This document shows, one piece after another, positions 8,060 through 17,389 of a stretch of 40,866 bases of DNA. Made by a program: the position numbers and the translations under genes. The DNA comes from Candidatus Cloacimonadota bacterium (GTDB lineage Bacteria > Cloacimonadota > Cloacimonadia > JGIOTU-2). Within the stretch, counting starts at the first letter, position 1, and the number at the start of each line of letters is the position of its first letter. The notes under the pieces were generated by a model. That model saw nothing but the letters and a program-made list of their open reading frames with translations, made no database searches and was not told the DNA's origin. The DNA lies in NCBI GenBank assembly GCA_030611765.1, contig JAUWPE010000008.1, positions 1 to 40,866 of the forward strand, written 5' to 3'.

Positions 8060-10048
8060 ATGAACAAGAAATTTGACCCGAAACAAAATTATGCCGAAAG
8101 CATGAAGCGAGTGGGCTATATCACAAGAGAAAAAGCCACTCCAAAAGACTATGCAAAAATGGGATTTAAAAGCGGATTGGAAGTCCACCAGCAGTTGAAA
8201 ACTGAGGAGAAACTCTTCTGCCGATGTCCTGCAGGAATATATCATAACTTGCAAGATTATGATGCCGAACTTATACGTCACATGCGTCCCACACTTTCAG
8301 AAATGGGCACTTATGACGGCACTGCACTGATGGAATTCCGCACTCGCAAAAATATAAGATATTACATCAAAAATGAAACCACCTGCACCTACGATGTTGA
8401 TGACACACCGCCCTTTCCAATTAATAGAGAAGCCCTCGAATATGCGATTGAAATATCTTTGCTGATGCATCAAAACATTGTTGGCGAACTGCACATTACT
8501 CGCAAACAGTATCTCGACGGCAGCATTCCAACCGGTTTTCAGCGAACTGCGATCGTGGGCATTGAAGGAAAAATTCCGCTCAAACATAAAAATGTCCGCA
8601 TCATTCAGCTCAGCATAGAAGAAGATGCCTGCCGCGAGGTTTCTGACATTGGTCATGAAAGGATATATACAACTGACCGGCTCGGAATTCCGCTTATCGA
8701 GACAGTGACATATCCCGAACTTTTCACTCCGGATGAAGTAATGGAAGCAGGACAGGTTATCAGATTCATAAATAGAAGCTCCGGTAAAGTACGTGTTGGT
8801 ATTGGAGCAGGCAGGCAGGATGTGAATGTCAGTATCACCGGCGGAACACGAGTTGAAATTAAAGGCGTTTCCCGTATCAAATGGATAGCAAAACTTACAC
8901 ATAATGAAACATTTCGTCAGAAAGCATTGCTGGAAATCAAAAAGGAATTGCATAGCAGAATTAAATATCCAAAGAAGTGGAAACCCACCTTCAAAGCAAT
9001 TACCTTTGATGTGTCCGATATCGAGTACCAGCCCATAAAAGAAGCAATGGACAAGGGATGTAAGCTCATTGCCTGCAAACTGCCTGAGTTCAAAGGAATA
9101 CTCTCTTTCTTCCTGCAGCCCGGGAAAACCTTTGCTGATGAGCTGGAAGGTCGATTGAAGGTTATTGCATGTCTTGAGAAACCGAATATGGTGCATTCTG
9201 AGGATATGAATCCTGTGTTTAATGAGGATATGCTAAAAAAGCGAAGCAAATTGTTAAAAAGCGGTGAGAATGATGCACAGATCGTGTTCTGGGCTCCTGA
9301 AGAGGATGTCAAAACTGCGATGGAAACCATTGAGGAGCGCTGCAGAATGGCTTTTGAAGGCGTGCCCAACGAAACAAGAAAAGCTCTCAATGACGGAACA
9401 ACAATTTTTGAGAGAGTTTTACCCGGCGCTGATAGAATGTATCCTGATACGGATTCCGCTCCAATTCCTATCAAAGATGAGTATATTGAGGAAATTGGTA
9501 AGTCGCTTCCTGTTAGTTTGAAGAAGCGAATGGAGCAGCTAAAAAAATGGCATATTCCTGAAGATTGCTATTATTACATTCTCAGAAATGATCTGATGCC
9601 CTTGCTGGAACGGATGATCAAAGAACTAAAGGTTTCTCCAAAATGGATTGGAACACTTTTCGGGCATACACTCAAGCATATAGAAGGTCAGTACAATTCA
9701 TCAGTTCCATTTGAATATGAGCGGGTGTACGAGTTGATAGAATTCCTTCAAAAAGAGCAAATTGATCTTGATATTCTTTCCTTGATGCTTGAGATTCTCT
9801 ATGTGTATCCACGTATGGAATTTGAGTCGATACTCAATCTTGTGAAATTTAAAAGGCAAGAGAAGAACGAAATCCTCAACGACATTCCAAGCTTATGTTC
9901 AATGTTCAATGAGATCGGCGGATCTGCCAATTCCGATGCAGAGAAAAAATGGATAATGGGGCATCTGCGAGCTATTGCTTTGGGGAATATGCCGCTCAAG
10001 GAGCTTCATCAGGCAGTACAGAAAATTCTGCAGGGAGATGAGCTATGA
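8060..10048 (+). CDS. gatE: archaeal-type glutamyl-tRNA(Gln) amidotransferase subunit E
   Basis: GFKSGLEVHQQLKTEEKLFCRCP; YDVDDTPPFPINREALEYAIEISLLM; KQYLDGSIPTGFQRTAIVGIEG; RVGIGAGRQDVNVSITGGTRVEIKGVSRIKWI; length 662 aa fits GatE (GatB-like core plus insert). Confidence 0.95.
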   Translation: MNKKFDPKQNYAESMKRVGYITREKATPKDYAKMGFKSGLEVHQQLKTEEKLFCRCPAGIYHNLQDYDAELIRHMRPTLSEMGTYDGTALMEFRTRKNIRYYIKNETTCTYDVDDTPPFPINREALEYAIEISLLMHQNIVGELHITRKQYLDGSIPTGFQRTAIVGIEGKIPLKHKNVRIIQLSIEEDACREVSDIGHERIYTTDRLGIPLIETVTYPELFTPDEVMEAGQVIRFINRSSGKVRVGIGAGRQDVNVSITGGTRVEIKGVSRIKWIAKLTHNETFRQKALLEIKKELHSRIKYPKKWKPTFKAITFDVSDIEYQPIKEAMDKGCKLIACKLPEFKGILSFFLQPGKTFADELEGRLKVIACLEKPNMVHSEDMNPVFNEDMLKKRSKLLKSGENDAQIVFWAPEEDVKTAMETIEERCRMAFEGVPNETRKALNDGTTIFERVLPGADRMYPDTDSAPIPIKDEYIEEIGKSLPVSLKKRMEQLKKWHIPEDCYYYILRNDLMPLLERMIKELKVSPKWIGTLFGHTLKHIEGQYNSSVPFEYERVYELIEFLQKEQIDLDILSLMLEILYVYPRMEFESILNLVKFKRQEKNEILNDIPSLCSMFNEIGGSANSDAEKKWIMGHLRAIALGNMPLKELHQAVQKILQGDEL

Positions 10049-11427
10049 TAGATATATTTAAAGGTTATAAAGGACAGTCGCTCTCGGTTTTGAAGAATTT
10101 CAAGGTTCGTGTATGGAGCGATGCTGAGATATCAACAACTCGAGGAAATTTCAAGGGGATCATTCTACCGCGCTCAGAAAATGACGATGATCTGCATATT
10201 GTGCTCAAACTTGCCACCGGCTACAATGTAGGAGTCGATGTGAATACGATCACCGATATGAAAGAGATCGGCTATAAAGAAGCTCATTATAAAATTCCTG
10301 AAAAAGAATTTCCTTTTACAGAAGGCAAACCGAATATAAAACTCTTAGGCACCGGCGGCACGATCGCTTCACGATTGGATTATAGAACCGGTGCGGTCAT
10401 TCCTGCATTTTCTCCGGGTGAGCTTTATGGCGCAGTTCCGGAACTTGCCGATATTTGCAATTTGCAGACCGAAAAACTTTTTGCGGTTTTCAGTGAGAAT
10501 ATGGGACCCGATCAATATAAAAAGCTCGCAATTACGATCGGAAAAGAGATTGAAAAGGGCATAGACGGCATTGTGATCGGGCATGGCACAGATACGCTTC
10601 ATCATACTGCTGCAGCACTTTCTTTTATGATACAAAACTCACCCGTTCCTATTGTGCTGGTGGGCTCGCAACGTTCATCGGACAGGCCTTCTTCCGATGC
10701 AGCTCTGAATCTCATCCACGCAACAACCACTGCTGCCACGTCTGATATTGCAGAAGTTCTGGTTTGTATGTTCGGTCCTACATCCGATGAGTATGGCTTG
10801 CTGCACAGGGGAACTCGTGTGAGAAAGATGCACTCGTCCTATCGCTCGACTTTCAGAACAATAGGGGATGTACCGCTTGCAACAGTTACTCGTGATGGTG
10901 TTGTGCTGATAAAAAATGATTATAATCACAGACGCAAAGATAAAAATGTTACGATTCTTCCTTACTTTGAAGAAAAGGTGGCGTTGCTCTATTACTATCC
11001 CAATATGCAGCCCGATATGATATACTCGATCATCGATAATGGTTACAAAGGAATTATCATAGCAGGAACAGGATTAGGGCATGTGAATAAACCGCTTTAT
11101 CCTGCCATCAAGAAGTGCAAAGAAAAGGGCATTCCTGTTTATATGACTGTGCAGACTCTGTGGGGTTATGTGCACATGTTCGTGTATGATACAGGACGTG
11201 ATCTGATGAGTTATGGAATTATTCCGGCAGAAAATATGCTTCCTGAAGTTGCTTATATCAAGCTTGGCTGGGCGCTCGGGCAGACCAATGATCCTGAAAA
11301 AGTAAAAGAGATCATGCTTACACCAATTGCCGATGATATTACTAAACGGGAGCCCTATAACGGTTATCTTATTTATCAGGGTGGCATTCCGGAAGTGGAA
11401 GAATTTATTAAGAAAGTGCATAAATAA
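10045..11427 (+). CDS. gatD: archaeal-type glutamyl-tRNA(Gln) amidotransferase subunit D (asparaginase-like)
   Basis: N-terminal GatD-type domain, then LLGTGGTIASRLDYRTGAVIPAFSPGEL, IVIGHGTDTLHHTAAALSF, VLVGSQRSSDRPSSDAALNL; ATGA overlap with gatE. Confidence 0.95.
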   Translation: MIDIFKGYKGQSLSVLKNFKVRVWSDAEISTTRGNFKGIILPRSENDDDLHIVLKLATGYNVGVDVNTITDMKEIGYKEAHYKIPEKEFPFTEGKPNIKLLGTGGTIASRLDYRTGAVIPAFSPGELYGAVPELADICNLQTEKLFAVFSENMGPDQYKKLAITIGKEIEKGIDGIVIGHGTDTLHHTAAALSFMIQNSPVPIVLVGSQRSSDRPSSDAALNLIHATTTAATSDIAEVLVCMFGPTSDEYGLLHRGTRVRKMHSSYRSTFRTIGDVPLATVTRDGVVLIKNDYNHRRKDKNVTILPYFEEKVALLYYYPNMQPDMIYSIIDNGYKGIIIAGTGLGHVNKPLYPAIKKCKEKGIPVYMTVQTLWGYVHMFVYDTGRDLMSYGIIPAENMLPEVAYIKLGWALGQTNDPEKVKEIMLTPIADDITKREPYNGYLIYQGGIPEVEEFIKKVHK

Positions 11428-11479
11428 AAGCAAGCACTGCGACTAATGGAACGTAGATATATGGCAGATACAGAAATTG

Positions 11480-12150
11480 AATTATTTTACCACAGAGGGC
11501 ACAGAGAAACACAGAGATAAAAACAACCGAGAAGAAAAGCGAAGAGAGAAGAGCGAGGAAAGAATAAAAATCACGATCCGACTTCATATCAACTATCGGG
11601 ACGAAGCTGTGGCAAGGCAGTCTCCGTTACAATACACCTTGGTATGCAGAGAACACAGAGAAATTTCCACTTGTGACAAGGTAATTCCATGTAAAAAGGA
11701 CATGTCATTCCCTCGAAAGAGGGAATCCAGTATTTTCGCATTCTCTGAACTCCATTGCCTGCTGGCTGATGAAGTCCAGGAATGAATTAATGAGACCCAG
11801 ACCACTCAGATTGGACAGATTTACGCAGATTAAGGGTTCAATATATTCTCTTCTTTATTATATTTTCTGAATCCGTGTTAATCCGTGTGCAATTTTCTTT
11901 TTTTTATAGCACGCAGACCCACGCAGATTGAACTGATTCTCGCAGATTAAGAATTAAATATATTTTCTTCTTTATTATATTTTCTGGATCAGTGTTAATC
12001 AGTATCATCAGCGTTAATCTGTGTTCCATCTTCTTTTTTTAATAGAACGCAGACCCACGCAGATTGGACAGATTTACGCAGATATAAATATTGAATTATT
12101 GCTCAACATTTTTGATATATTATTTTCAATCTTTCTCGGTGCTCTCTGTG
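11480..12150. repeat. dense block of interspersed repeats (CACAGAG, MSFPRKRESS-type, GCAGATT palindromes)
   Basis: ccacagagggcacagagaaacacagagataaaaa; tgtcattccctcgaaagagggaatccagtatttt; tandem palindromic units starting acgcagattggacagatttacgcagatt and ending aatccgtgttaatccgtgt. Confidence 0.85.
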
Positions 12151-12184
12151 GTTTAATTTTATTGGGGGGAGTTCGGTTTATCTC

Positions 12185-14011
12185 TTATTCCTGACTCAAT
12201 TTATTCAACCTGTTCATTTCTCTTTTTCTTGTCGTTTCACTGAGAATTTTCTTTCGCATTCTGATGTTTTTGGGAGTTACTTCCAGCAGTTCATCATCAT
12301 TAATATATTCAAGTGCCTGCTCCAAACTGAATTGCCTTGGCGGGACAAGGTTGATCGCATCATCAGAGCCAGCTGCACGAACATTTGAGAGTTTTTTACC
12401 CTTCACTATATTCAGCACCAGATCGTTTTCTCGCGAATGCTCCCCAACGATCATTCCTGCATACACTGCCACTGCCGGTCCAATGAATAAAATTCCACGT
12501 GCCTGGAAATTGAACAGCGAATATCCGGTAGACATGCCATTTTCCATAGCTATAAAAGCACCGCGTTTTTTCTTGTCCAGGTCACCTTTGTAAAATTCAT
12601 ATTCATAAAAACTATGATTGATGATACCTGTTCCGCGGGTCGTGGTGAGAAATTCGTTTCTGAAGCCAATTAATCCGCGAGCGGGTACTTTATATTTCAG
12701 GCGTGTGTAGCCGTCAGTACCCGGCACCATATCCAGCATTTCACCTTTTCGGAAACCAAGCATTTCGATAACTGTTCCCACAAATTCATCAGCAACATCG
12801 ATAACAACTAGTTCGATCGGCTCTGTGCGCTTTCCATCAAGCTGGCGATAAATAACTTTGGGTGTAGAAACTTGGAATTCAAAACCTTCACGGCGCATGT
12901 TCTCGATGAGAATGGAAAGTTGAAGCTCGCCGCGTCCTTTTACTATAAACTCATCTCCGTTTTCCGTGCCTTCGATCTTGATGCTGACATTGGTTTGAAG
13001 CTCTTTTTGCAATCTATCCCAGATATTTCTGGAAGTGACATATTTTCCTTCTTTTCCGGCAAAAGGAGAATCATTAACGCGGAATGTCATTGAGAGGGTA
13101 GGGGCATCGATCTCAATGATCGGAAGCGGTTTTGGATCATCTTTGCAGGCAGCTGTTTCTCCTACATCGACTCGTTCCATTCCGGCTAAAGAAACAATAT
13201 CTCCGGCGTACGCTTTTTTTGTTTCTGTCTTTTTCAATCCTTCATACTGGAAAATTTTGGTGATCCGATAGGGTAATCTTTCTCCATCGCGTTTTAATAA
13301 TACAATTTCTTCACCCTGGCTTACAGTTCCATTTGTGATCTTTCCCGTTCCGATCTTTCCGAGATAATTATCATATTCGATCGCAGAGATTAGCATTTGA
13401 AAAGGTTTGGATTCATCACCTTCTGCATCTTTCACTTTGTGTATGATTGTTTCAAATAAAGGGATCAGGTCGTCATTTTCATCTTCCAGCTCATACCTGG
13501 CATACCCGTCTTTGCCGGATGTAAAAAGAACTGGGAAATCTAATTGAGCATCATTTGCATGCAGGTCGCAGAAGAGGTCGAACACCATTTCAAGAACCTC
13601 GGCAGGCCGGGCATTCTGTCTGTCTATTTTATTGATGATAACAATTGGATTTAATCCTAATTCCAGGGATTTTTTTAATACATATTTTGTTTGCGGCATC
13701 GGACCTTCAAAAGCGTCAACCAATAACAGAACAGAATCCACCATTTTCATGATGCGCTGGACTTCGCCACCAAAGTCTGCATGCCCGGGTGTATCAACAA
13801 AATTTATTTTATAGTCTTTATAGGTGAGAGAGGCATTTTTGGAAAATATAGTGATGCCGCGCTCTCTTTCAAGGTCATTGCTGTCCATCACACGCTCGGC
13901 AATGTTCTGGTTATCTCTGAAGATGCCGGACTGCCTGAGAACTGCATCCACCAGAGTGGTCTTGCCGTGGTCAACATGTGCGATGATGGCGATATTTTTA
14001 ATTTTTCTCAT
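12185..14011 (-). CDS. typA: translational GTPase TypA/BipA
   Basis: MRKIKNIAIIAHVDHGKTTLVDAVLRQSG, DLERERGITIFSKN, VDTPGHADFGGEVQRIMKMVDSVLLLVDAFEGPMPQTKYVL, INKIDRQNARP; 608 aa. Confidence 0.97.
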   Translation of the reverse strand: MRKIKNIAIIAHVDHGKTTLVDAVLRQSGIFRDNQNIAERVMDSNDLERERGITIFSKNASLTYKDYKINFVDTPGHADFGGEVQRIMKMVDSVLLLVDAFEGPMPQTKYVLKKSLELGLNPIVIINKIDRQNARPAEVLEMVFDLFCDLHANDAQLDFPVLFTSGKDGYARYELEDENDDLIPLFETIIHKVKDAEGDESKPFQMLISAIEYDNYLGKIGTGKITNGTVSQGEEIVLLKRDGERLPYRITKIFQYEGLKKTETKKAYAGDIVSLAGMERVDVGETAACKDDPKPLPIIEIDAPTLSMTFRVNDSPFAGKEGKYVTSRNIWDRLQKELQTNVSIKIEGTENGDEFIVKGRGELQLSILIENMRREGFEFQVSTPKVIYRQLDGKRTEPIELVVIDVADEFVGTVIEMLGFRKGEMLDMVPGTDGYTRLKYKVPARGLIGFRNEFLTTTRGTGIINHSFYEYEFYKGDLDKKKRGAFIAMENGMSTGYSLFNFQARGILFIGPAVAVYAGMIVGEHSRENDLVLNIVKGKKLSNVRAAGSDDAINLVPPRQFSLEQALEYINDDELLEVTPKNIRMRKKILSETTRKREMNRLNKLSQE

Positions 14012-14113
14012 TATTCTTCATTTCTTGATTATTTGGAGGAAGGAATTAAAACAGCTTAGCTCAACTCCCTGACCGTGAACATATTTTCAAAATTGCGATT
14101 TTTATATGGTATC

Positions 14114-14551
14114 TTACAAATATTCCGGATGATTTTGATTGAGCCAGGTAATAACTTCTTGTTTAAATGATGAAACAAAATCTACTAACTCTACAGCTTC
14201 TTGTGAGGTTACTCCACCAGCACAATCGTATTCTACGATGTTTCTTTTAGTTCGGCAAGTATTCAGATATTCTGCATCCAAACGTTTTGAATCACCTAAA
14301 ATTATCGGCATAGCCATAATCGTACGATAATGCTGCAGGTTGTTTTCTGCCTGATAACCAGAAGTATATAAGAGAATTGTACATAATTTGAGAGCCGCAT
14401 TATAGGCAATGCCAAACTGCCAATCGAGAGATATACTTTCTTTAGCATCATGAAGATCCCGATCGACAATATTAAGTAGATTGTTGATTTCCTGTTTGCT
14501 GGTGGAATGATGTTTTAACCAGCCGTTACTTAACCAACTTTGTAAACTCAT
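14114..14551 (-). CDS. HEPN domain protein (putative toxin of MNT/HEPN pair)
   Basis: 145-aa alpha-helical protein; SISLDWQFGIAYNAALKLCTILLYTSGYQ...HYRTIMAMP...LNTCRTKRNIVEYDCAGGVTSQEAVELVDFVSSFKQEV; overlaps the upstream MNT ORF. Confidence 0.8.
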   Translation of the reverse strand: MSLQSWLSNGWLKHHSTSKQEINNLLNIVDRDLHDAKESISLDWQFGIAYNAALKLCTILLYTSGYQAENNLQHYRTIMAMPIILGDSKRLDAEYLNTCRTKRNIVEYDCAGGVTSQEAVELVDFVSSFKQEVITWLNQNHPEYL

Positions 14552-15110
14552 CTTCTGTTCCTGTAATAAATATTTTATCTGAATTTATAATATTTGAAAT
14601 GAAATGGTCATCTGAATTTACTCTATTAATAAATTCTAATTTACTGATAACTTGCGGGTTGATCTCTCTGCCTGTTTTGTCTGAAATACCATGAAGTAGT
14701 GATAAAATTTTTCGTAAACCAATATCTCCAATAACAAACAGGTCAATATCACTATGAGATTTTTGTTTTCCTGAAGCAAGGGAACCAAAAAGGAAAGCAA
14801 ATTCGATTGCTGTGGATTGAGAAAGAGCTTCTTTCAATAAAAAAACTAAACCCACTGTTTTTTGGACAATATTACTAATATCCTGGTAAATTGGGTTTTC
14901 TTTATTTGCATGATAATAAGTGCGATTACCATCTTTTGTTTTATAAATAAGATCAAGCTTTACTAATTTACTTAACTCTCTTTGAACCGTACCGATGGTA
15001 AAACCTGATTTGCGTTCGATCTCACGCATATGTAACGCAGCATTATCAGACCCAAAAAGAAGTCTGAATATTTCAGTTCTGACCTTGGAAGATAAAATTT
15101 CAGCAAGCAT
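14526..15110 (-). CDS. winged-HTH/nucleotidyltransferase (MNT) fusion protein, putative antitoxin
   Basis: MLAEILSSKVRTEIFRLLFGSDNAALHMREIERKSGFTIGTVQRELSKLVKLDLI (wHTH) then AFLFGSLASGKQKSHSDIDLFVIGD (MNT GS...DxD). Start set at the inner Met at 15110; the ORF track start at 15128 lies in the palindrome. Confidence 0.85.
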   Translation of the reverse strand: MLAEILSSKVRTEIFRLLFGSDNAALHMREIERKSGFTIGTVQRELSKLVKLDLIYKTKDGNRTYYHANKENPIYQDISNIVQKTVGLVFLLKEALSQSTAIEFAFLFGSLASGKQKSHSDIDLFVIGDIGLRKILSLLHGISDKTGREINPQVISKLEFINRVNSDDHFISNIINSDKIFITGTEDEFTKLVK

Positions 15111-15124
15111 ATTGTATCCTTTTT

Positions 15125-15154
15125 GCATACATCTGTATGCTTATTTCATACAAA
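15125..15154 (-). promoter_or_regulatory. putative autoregulatory operator of the wHTH-MNT/HEPN pair
   Basis: Minus strand GTATGAAATAAGCATACAGATGTATGC: alternating GTATG/CATAC half-sites; includes perfect GCATAC-atct-GTATGC (15125-15140). Confidence 0.5.
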
Positions 15155-15171
15155 AAAACAAGTAGTGAGTT

Positions 15172-15267
15172 TTTTCTGTCCATATTTTTGATGATAACAC
15201 TTGGATCTATTCCTAATTCCAGCGATATTTTTAATTTTTTTCATTATTATTCATTTCTTGATTATTT
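15172..15267 (-). pseudogene. degenerate, internally deleted remnant of the typA 5' end
   Basis: Minus strand begins as the typA start region (aaataatcaagaaatgaat..ATGAAAAAAATTAAAAATATCGC, compare MRKIKNIA), then jumps to the segment encoding SLELGIDPSVIIKNMDRK (compare typA SLELGLNPIVIINKIDRQ). Confidence 0.7.
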
Positions 15268-15436
15268 CTTTTGTAGTTTGTTGCAACAAAGTTGCCTTAT
15301 GAAAATTCGGTGGTTTTAGAGTCAATGTATTTGAGGGATAGGGGGATAATGTGAAACAAATTATTTTTGAGTTGGATATAGATGTAATGATTTTGGATAG
15401 AATTTGTTGAGGGAGAGACGTTGGAATGTACGAAAA

Positions 15437-17389
15437 TTACTCTTTATCAAAATGCTTATCAATATAACTTTTTTTATAATCTGAGAAAATTTTCATATTA
15501 GGGACTGAAGCTTTCTTGAAAATGCAGTATGAAACAACAACAAGCAATAAACCACTGAGTGCCCATTTTGTTATAGTAAAACCTATTACTAAAGTTGCAA
15601 TTATTATAAAAAATTCAAGAATTGGTAAAGGATGTTTAAGGTAACTGAATCTAATTTTCCATTTGTGTTTCAACCAATAATTTTTTCTTTTTAGGTTATT
15701 TTTTTCCTCAATTGATTTACTATTCTTCTTAGTTAAATCGTGAACCTCATTCTTAAGGTTATTGATTGTATGTTTATTATTTTTATTTGTTTTATTTAAT
15801 TTTTCTATTTCTTTTTTAAATGGTGCCTTAATTTTTTCATTTAATTCCTTTTCGATTTCAAGTACTGTTTTTGAAGTAAATAAATTTGGATCTCCTAATG
15901 TTTTATCTACAAGCATTCTCTCTACTTCCTTTGACTCTATTAGATGATATGCACTTTCTTCTGTAATAGCTCTATCATCTTTACATTGCTCAACAATTTC
16001 AATTAATCTATCTTTCAAGGCATCACTTGGTTTAATAGCATTGTAGCAACTTGCAATGAATTTTTCTTTGTTAAATTCAATCTTTTTATGTGAATTTATC
16101 CACAATACTGTTCCTAAGAAAACATCAGTTATACAAGCAGGTAATTCTTTTCGTCTTTCCTTTTCAAGATTATTATATTTGATATTTGCTTTAATCAAAC
16201 CGTAATTTGTTGTAAGAAATATATTCTTAGCTTCTCTAGTTAGTTTCGGTGAATTATTTTTTCTCAAATGATATATTGCAACAATAGAATCCTTATCATT
16301 TTTTATAGTAGTACTTAATTCCGATAAATAGTCATGAAACTCATTTCTTATCAATTCCTCTAACTTGGAGCTATCAATTTGAAAATCTTTATTCAATAGA
16401 TGGGATGGTTTTTCAACAATCTCAAATTCTGAGAGCAATGATTTTAAAGAATCCCTAATATTTTTTACCTGATCAGCAGAATAACCGAGATATTTATAAT
16501 TTTTCGCTGTCAAATTTGCATTTCTATAATCAAATATATTAGCTTCTAAAGCATTGATAGCTATTTCTAAATTTGAAATAACTTCATTATAACTATGCTT
16601 GAATATTTTGATTCTTCCACCGTTTTCAATTATACTATCAATTAAAATTTTAACAGAGTTTTCTTTATGTTCACCATCAGTACCTATATAGTGAAAAATC
16701 AAGGGTGTATCAAAAAATAAATTACAATCTTTTACTGTATCTTGAGAAAAATCATAATCCTCAATAGTTATTGTTGATGCTAATATATGACCAAAAGAAA
16801 TATTGGATAAGTATTTGAAACAATCATCATTATCTTCATAGCTATCAACTATAAAACAGTTTAAAGCTTGTTCATATTTTCTAAATTTTTTGGTTAAATG
16901 GAAACTATCAGCTATAAGTGAATGATTAGTATCTTGAATCAAAAGTTCAATATCATTATTTTTCAGAAATTTAAGCAAAACCTCATCGATTTCATCATCA
17001 GTAATTGGAAGATTGAACTTTTCTGAACAATATTTCTTAAAACGATATTGAAAATTTTTGTTTTGTTTAGTTGAAACACTTTGTTCATTTGAAAAATCTA
17101 AATCGTAGGCAACAGTATCATTAACAATAAAAGACTTTTGGTATTTTGTTAACAAATTATATTTTTGTGCTTTTCTTAAAATCGCAGTCATTGCTTGAGG
17201 AGTTATCCTAAGTCCAAATTCAATTAAGAATTTATCACAAAATTCATTAACTTGATCTTCACTTAATGCAGCAATTTTATCTTTAACAAACAAAGTAGCT
17301 ACAAATGGTGTAAAAATTTCTAAATAATTCTTTTTATCTCTAGTATTTAAAGTAGATAAAATCGCAAAAGAAGTAACTGCTCTTCTCAT
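15437..17389 (-). CDS. PIN-like domain protein with N-terminal wHTH-like region, coiled coil and C-terminal TM segments
   Basis: 650 aa; RBS AGAGGTGAT. Acidic motifs spaced as in PIN nucleases: FFDTPLI (D227), HSYNEV (E269), NDKDSIVAI (D365/D367), IFLTTNYGLI (N395), ITDVFLG (D422). Coiled coil about 510-570; two hydrophobic segments about 590-624. Confidence 0.6.
   Translation of the reverse strand: MRRAVTSFAILSTLNTRDKKNYLEIFTPFVATLFVKDKIAALSEDQVNEFCDKFLIEFGLRITPQAMTAILRKAQKYNLLTKYQKSFIVNDTVAYDLDFSNEQSVSTKQNKNFQYRFKKYCSEKFNLPITDDEIDEVLLKFLKNNDIELLIQDTNHSLIADSFHLTKKFRKYEQALNCFIVDSYEDNDDCFKYLSNISFGHILASTITIEDYDFSQDTVKDCNLFFDTPLIFHYIGTDGEHKENSVKILIDSIIENGGRIKIFKHSYNEVISNLEIAINALEANIFDYRNANLTAKNYKYLGYSADQVKNIRDSLKSLLSEFEIVEKPSHLLNKDFQIDSSKLEELIRNEFHDYLSELSTTIKNDKDSIVAIYHLRKNNSPKLTREAKNIFLTTNYGLIKANIKYNNLEKERRKELPACITDVFLGTVLWINSHKKIEFNKEKFIASCYNAIKPSDALKDRLIEIVEQCKDDRAITEESAYHLIESKEVERMLVDKTLGDPNLFTSKTVLEIEKELNEKIKAPFKKEIEKLNKTNKNNKHTINNLKNEVHDLTKKNSKSIEEKNNLKRKNYWLKHKWKIRFSYLKHPLPILEFFIIIATLVIGFTITKWALSGLLLVVVSYCIFKKASVPNMKIFSDYKKSYIDKHFDKE

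Noticed and set aside
8297-9196. 299-aa minus-strand ORF
   Set aside because: Antisense to gatE, whose sense frame matches a conserved enzyme; cysteine/phenylalanine-rich, low-plausibility protein.
11477-11785. 102-aa ORF MNYFTTEGTEKHRDKNN...MSFPRKRESS
   Set aside because: Translation of CACAGAG and TCATTCCC-type repeats; such peptides are recurrent spurious ORFs.
14026-14113. Possible attachment-site-like direct repeat around the MNT/HEPN module (ttcttgattattt at 14014-14033 and 15250-15267)
   Set aside because: The match is fully explained by the typA-remnant homology and no integrase gene is nearby, so an att site is not supported.
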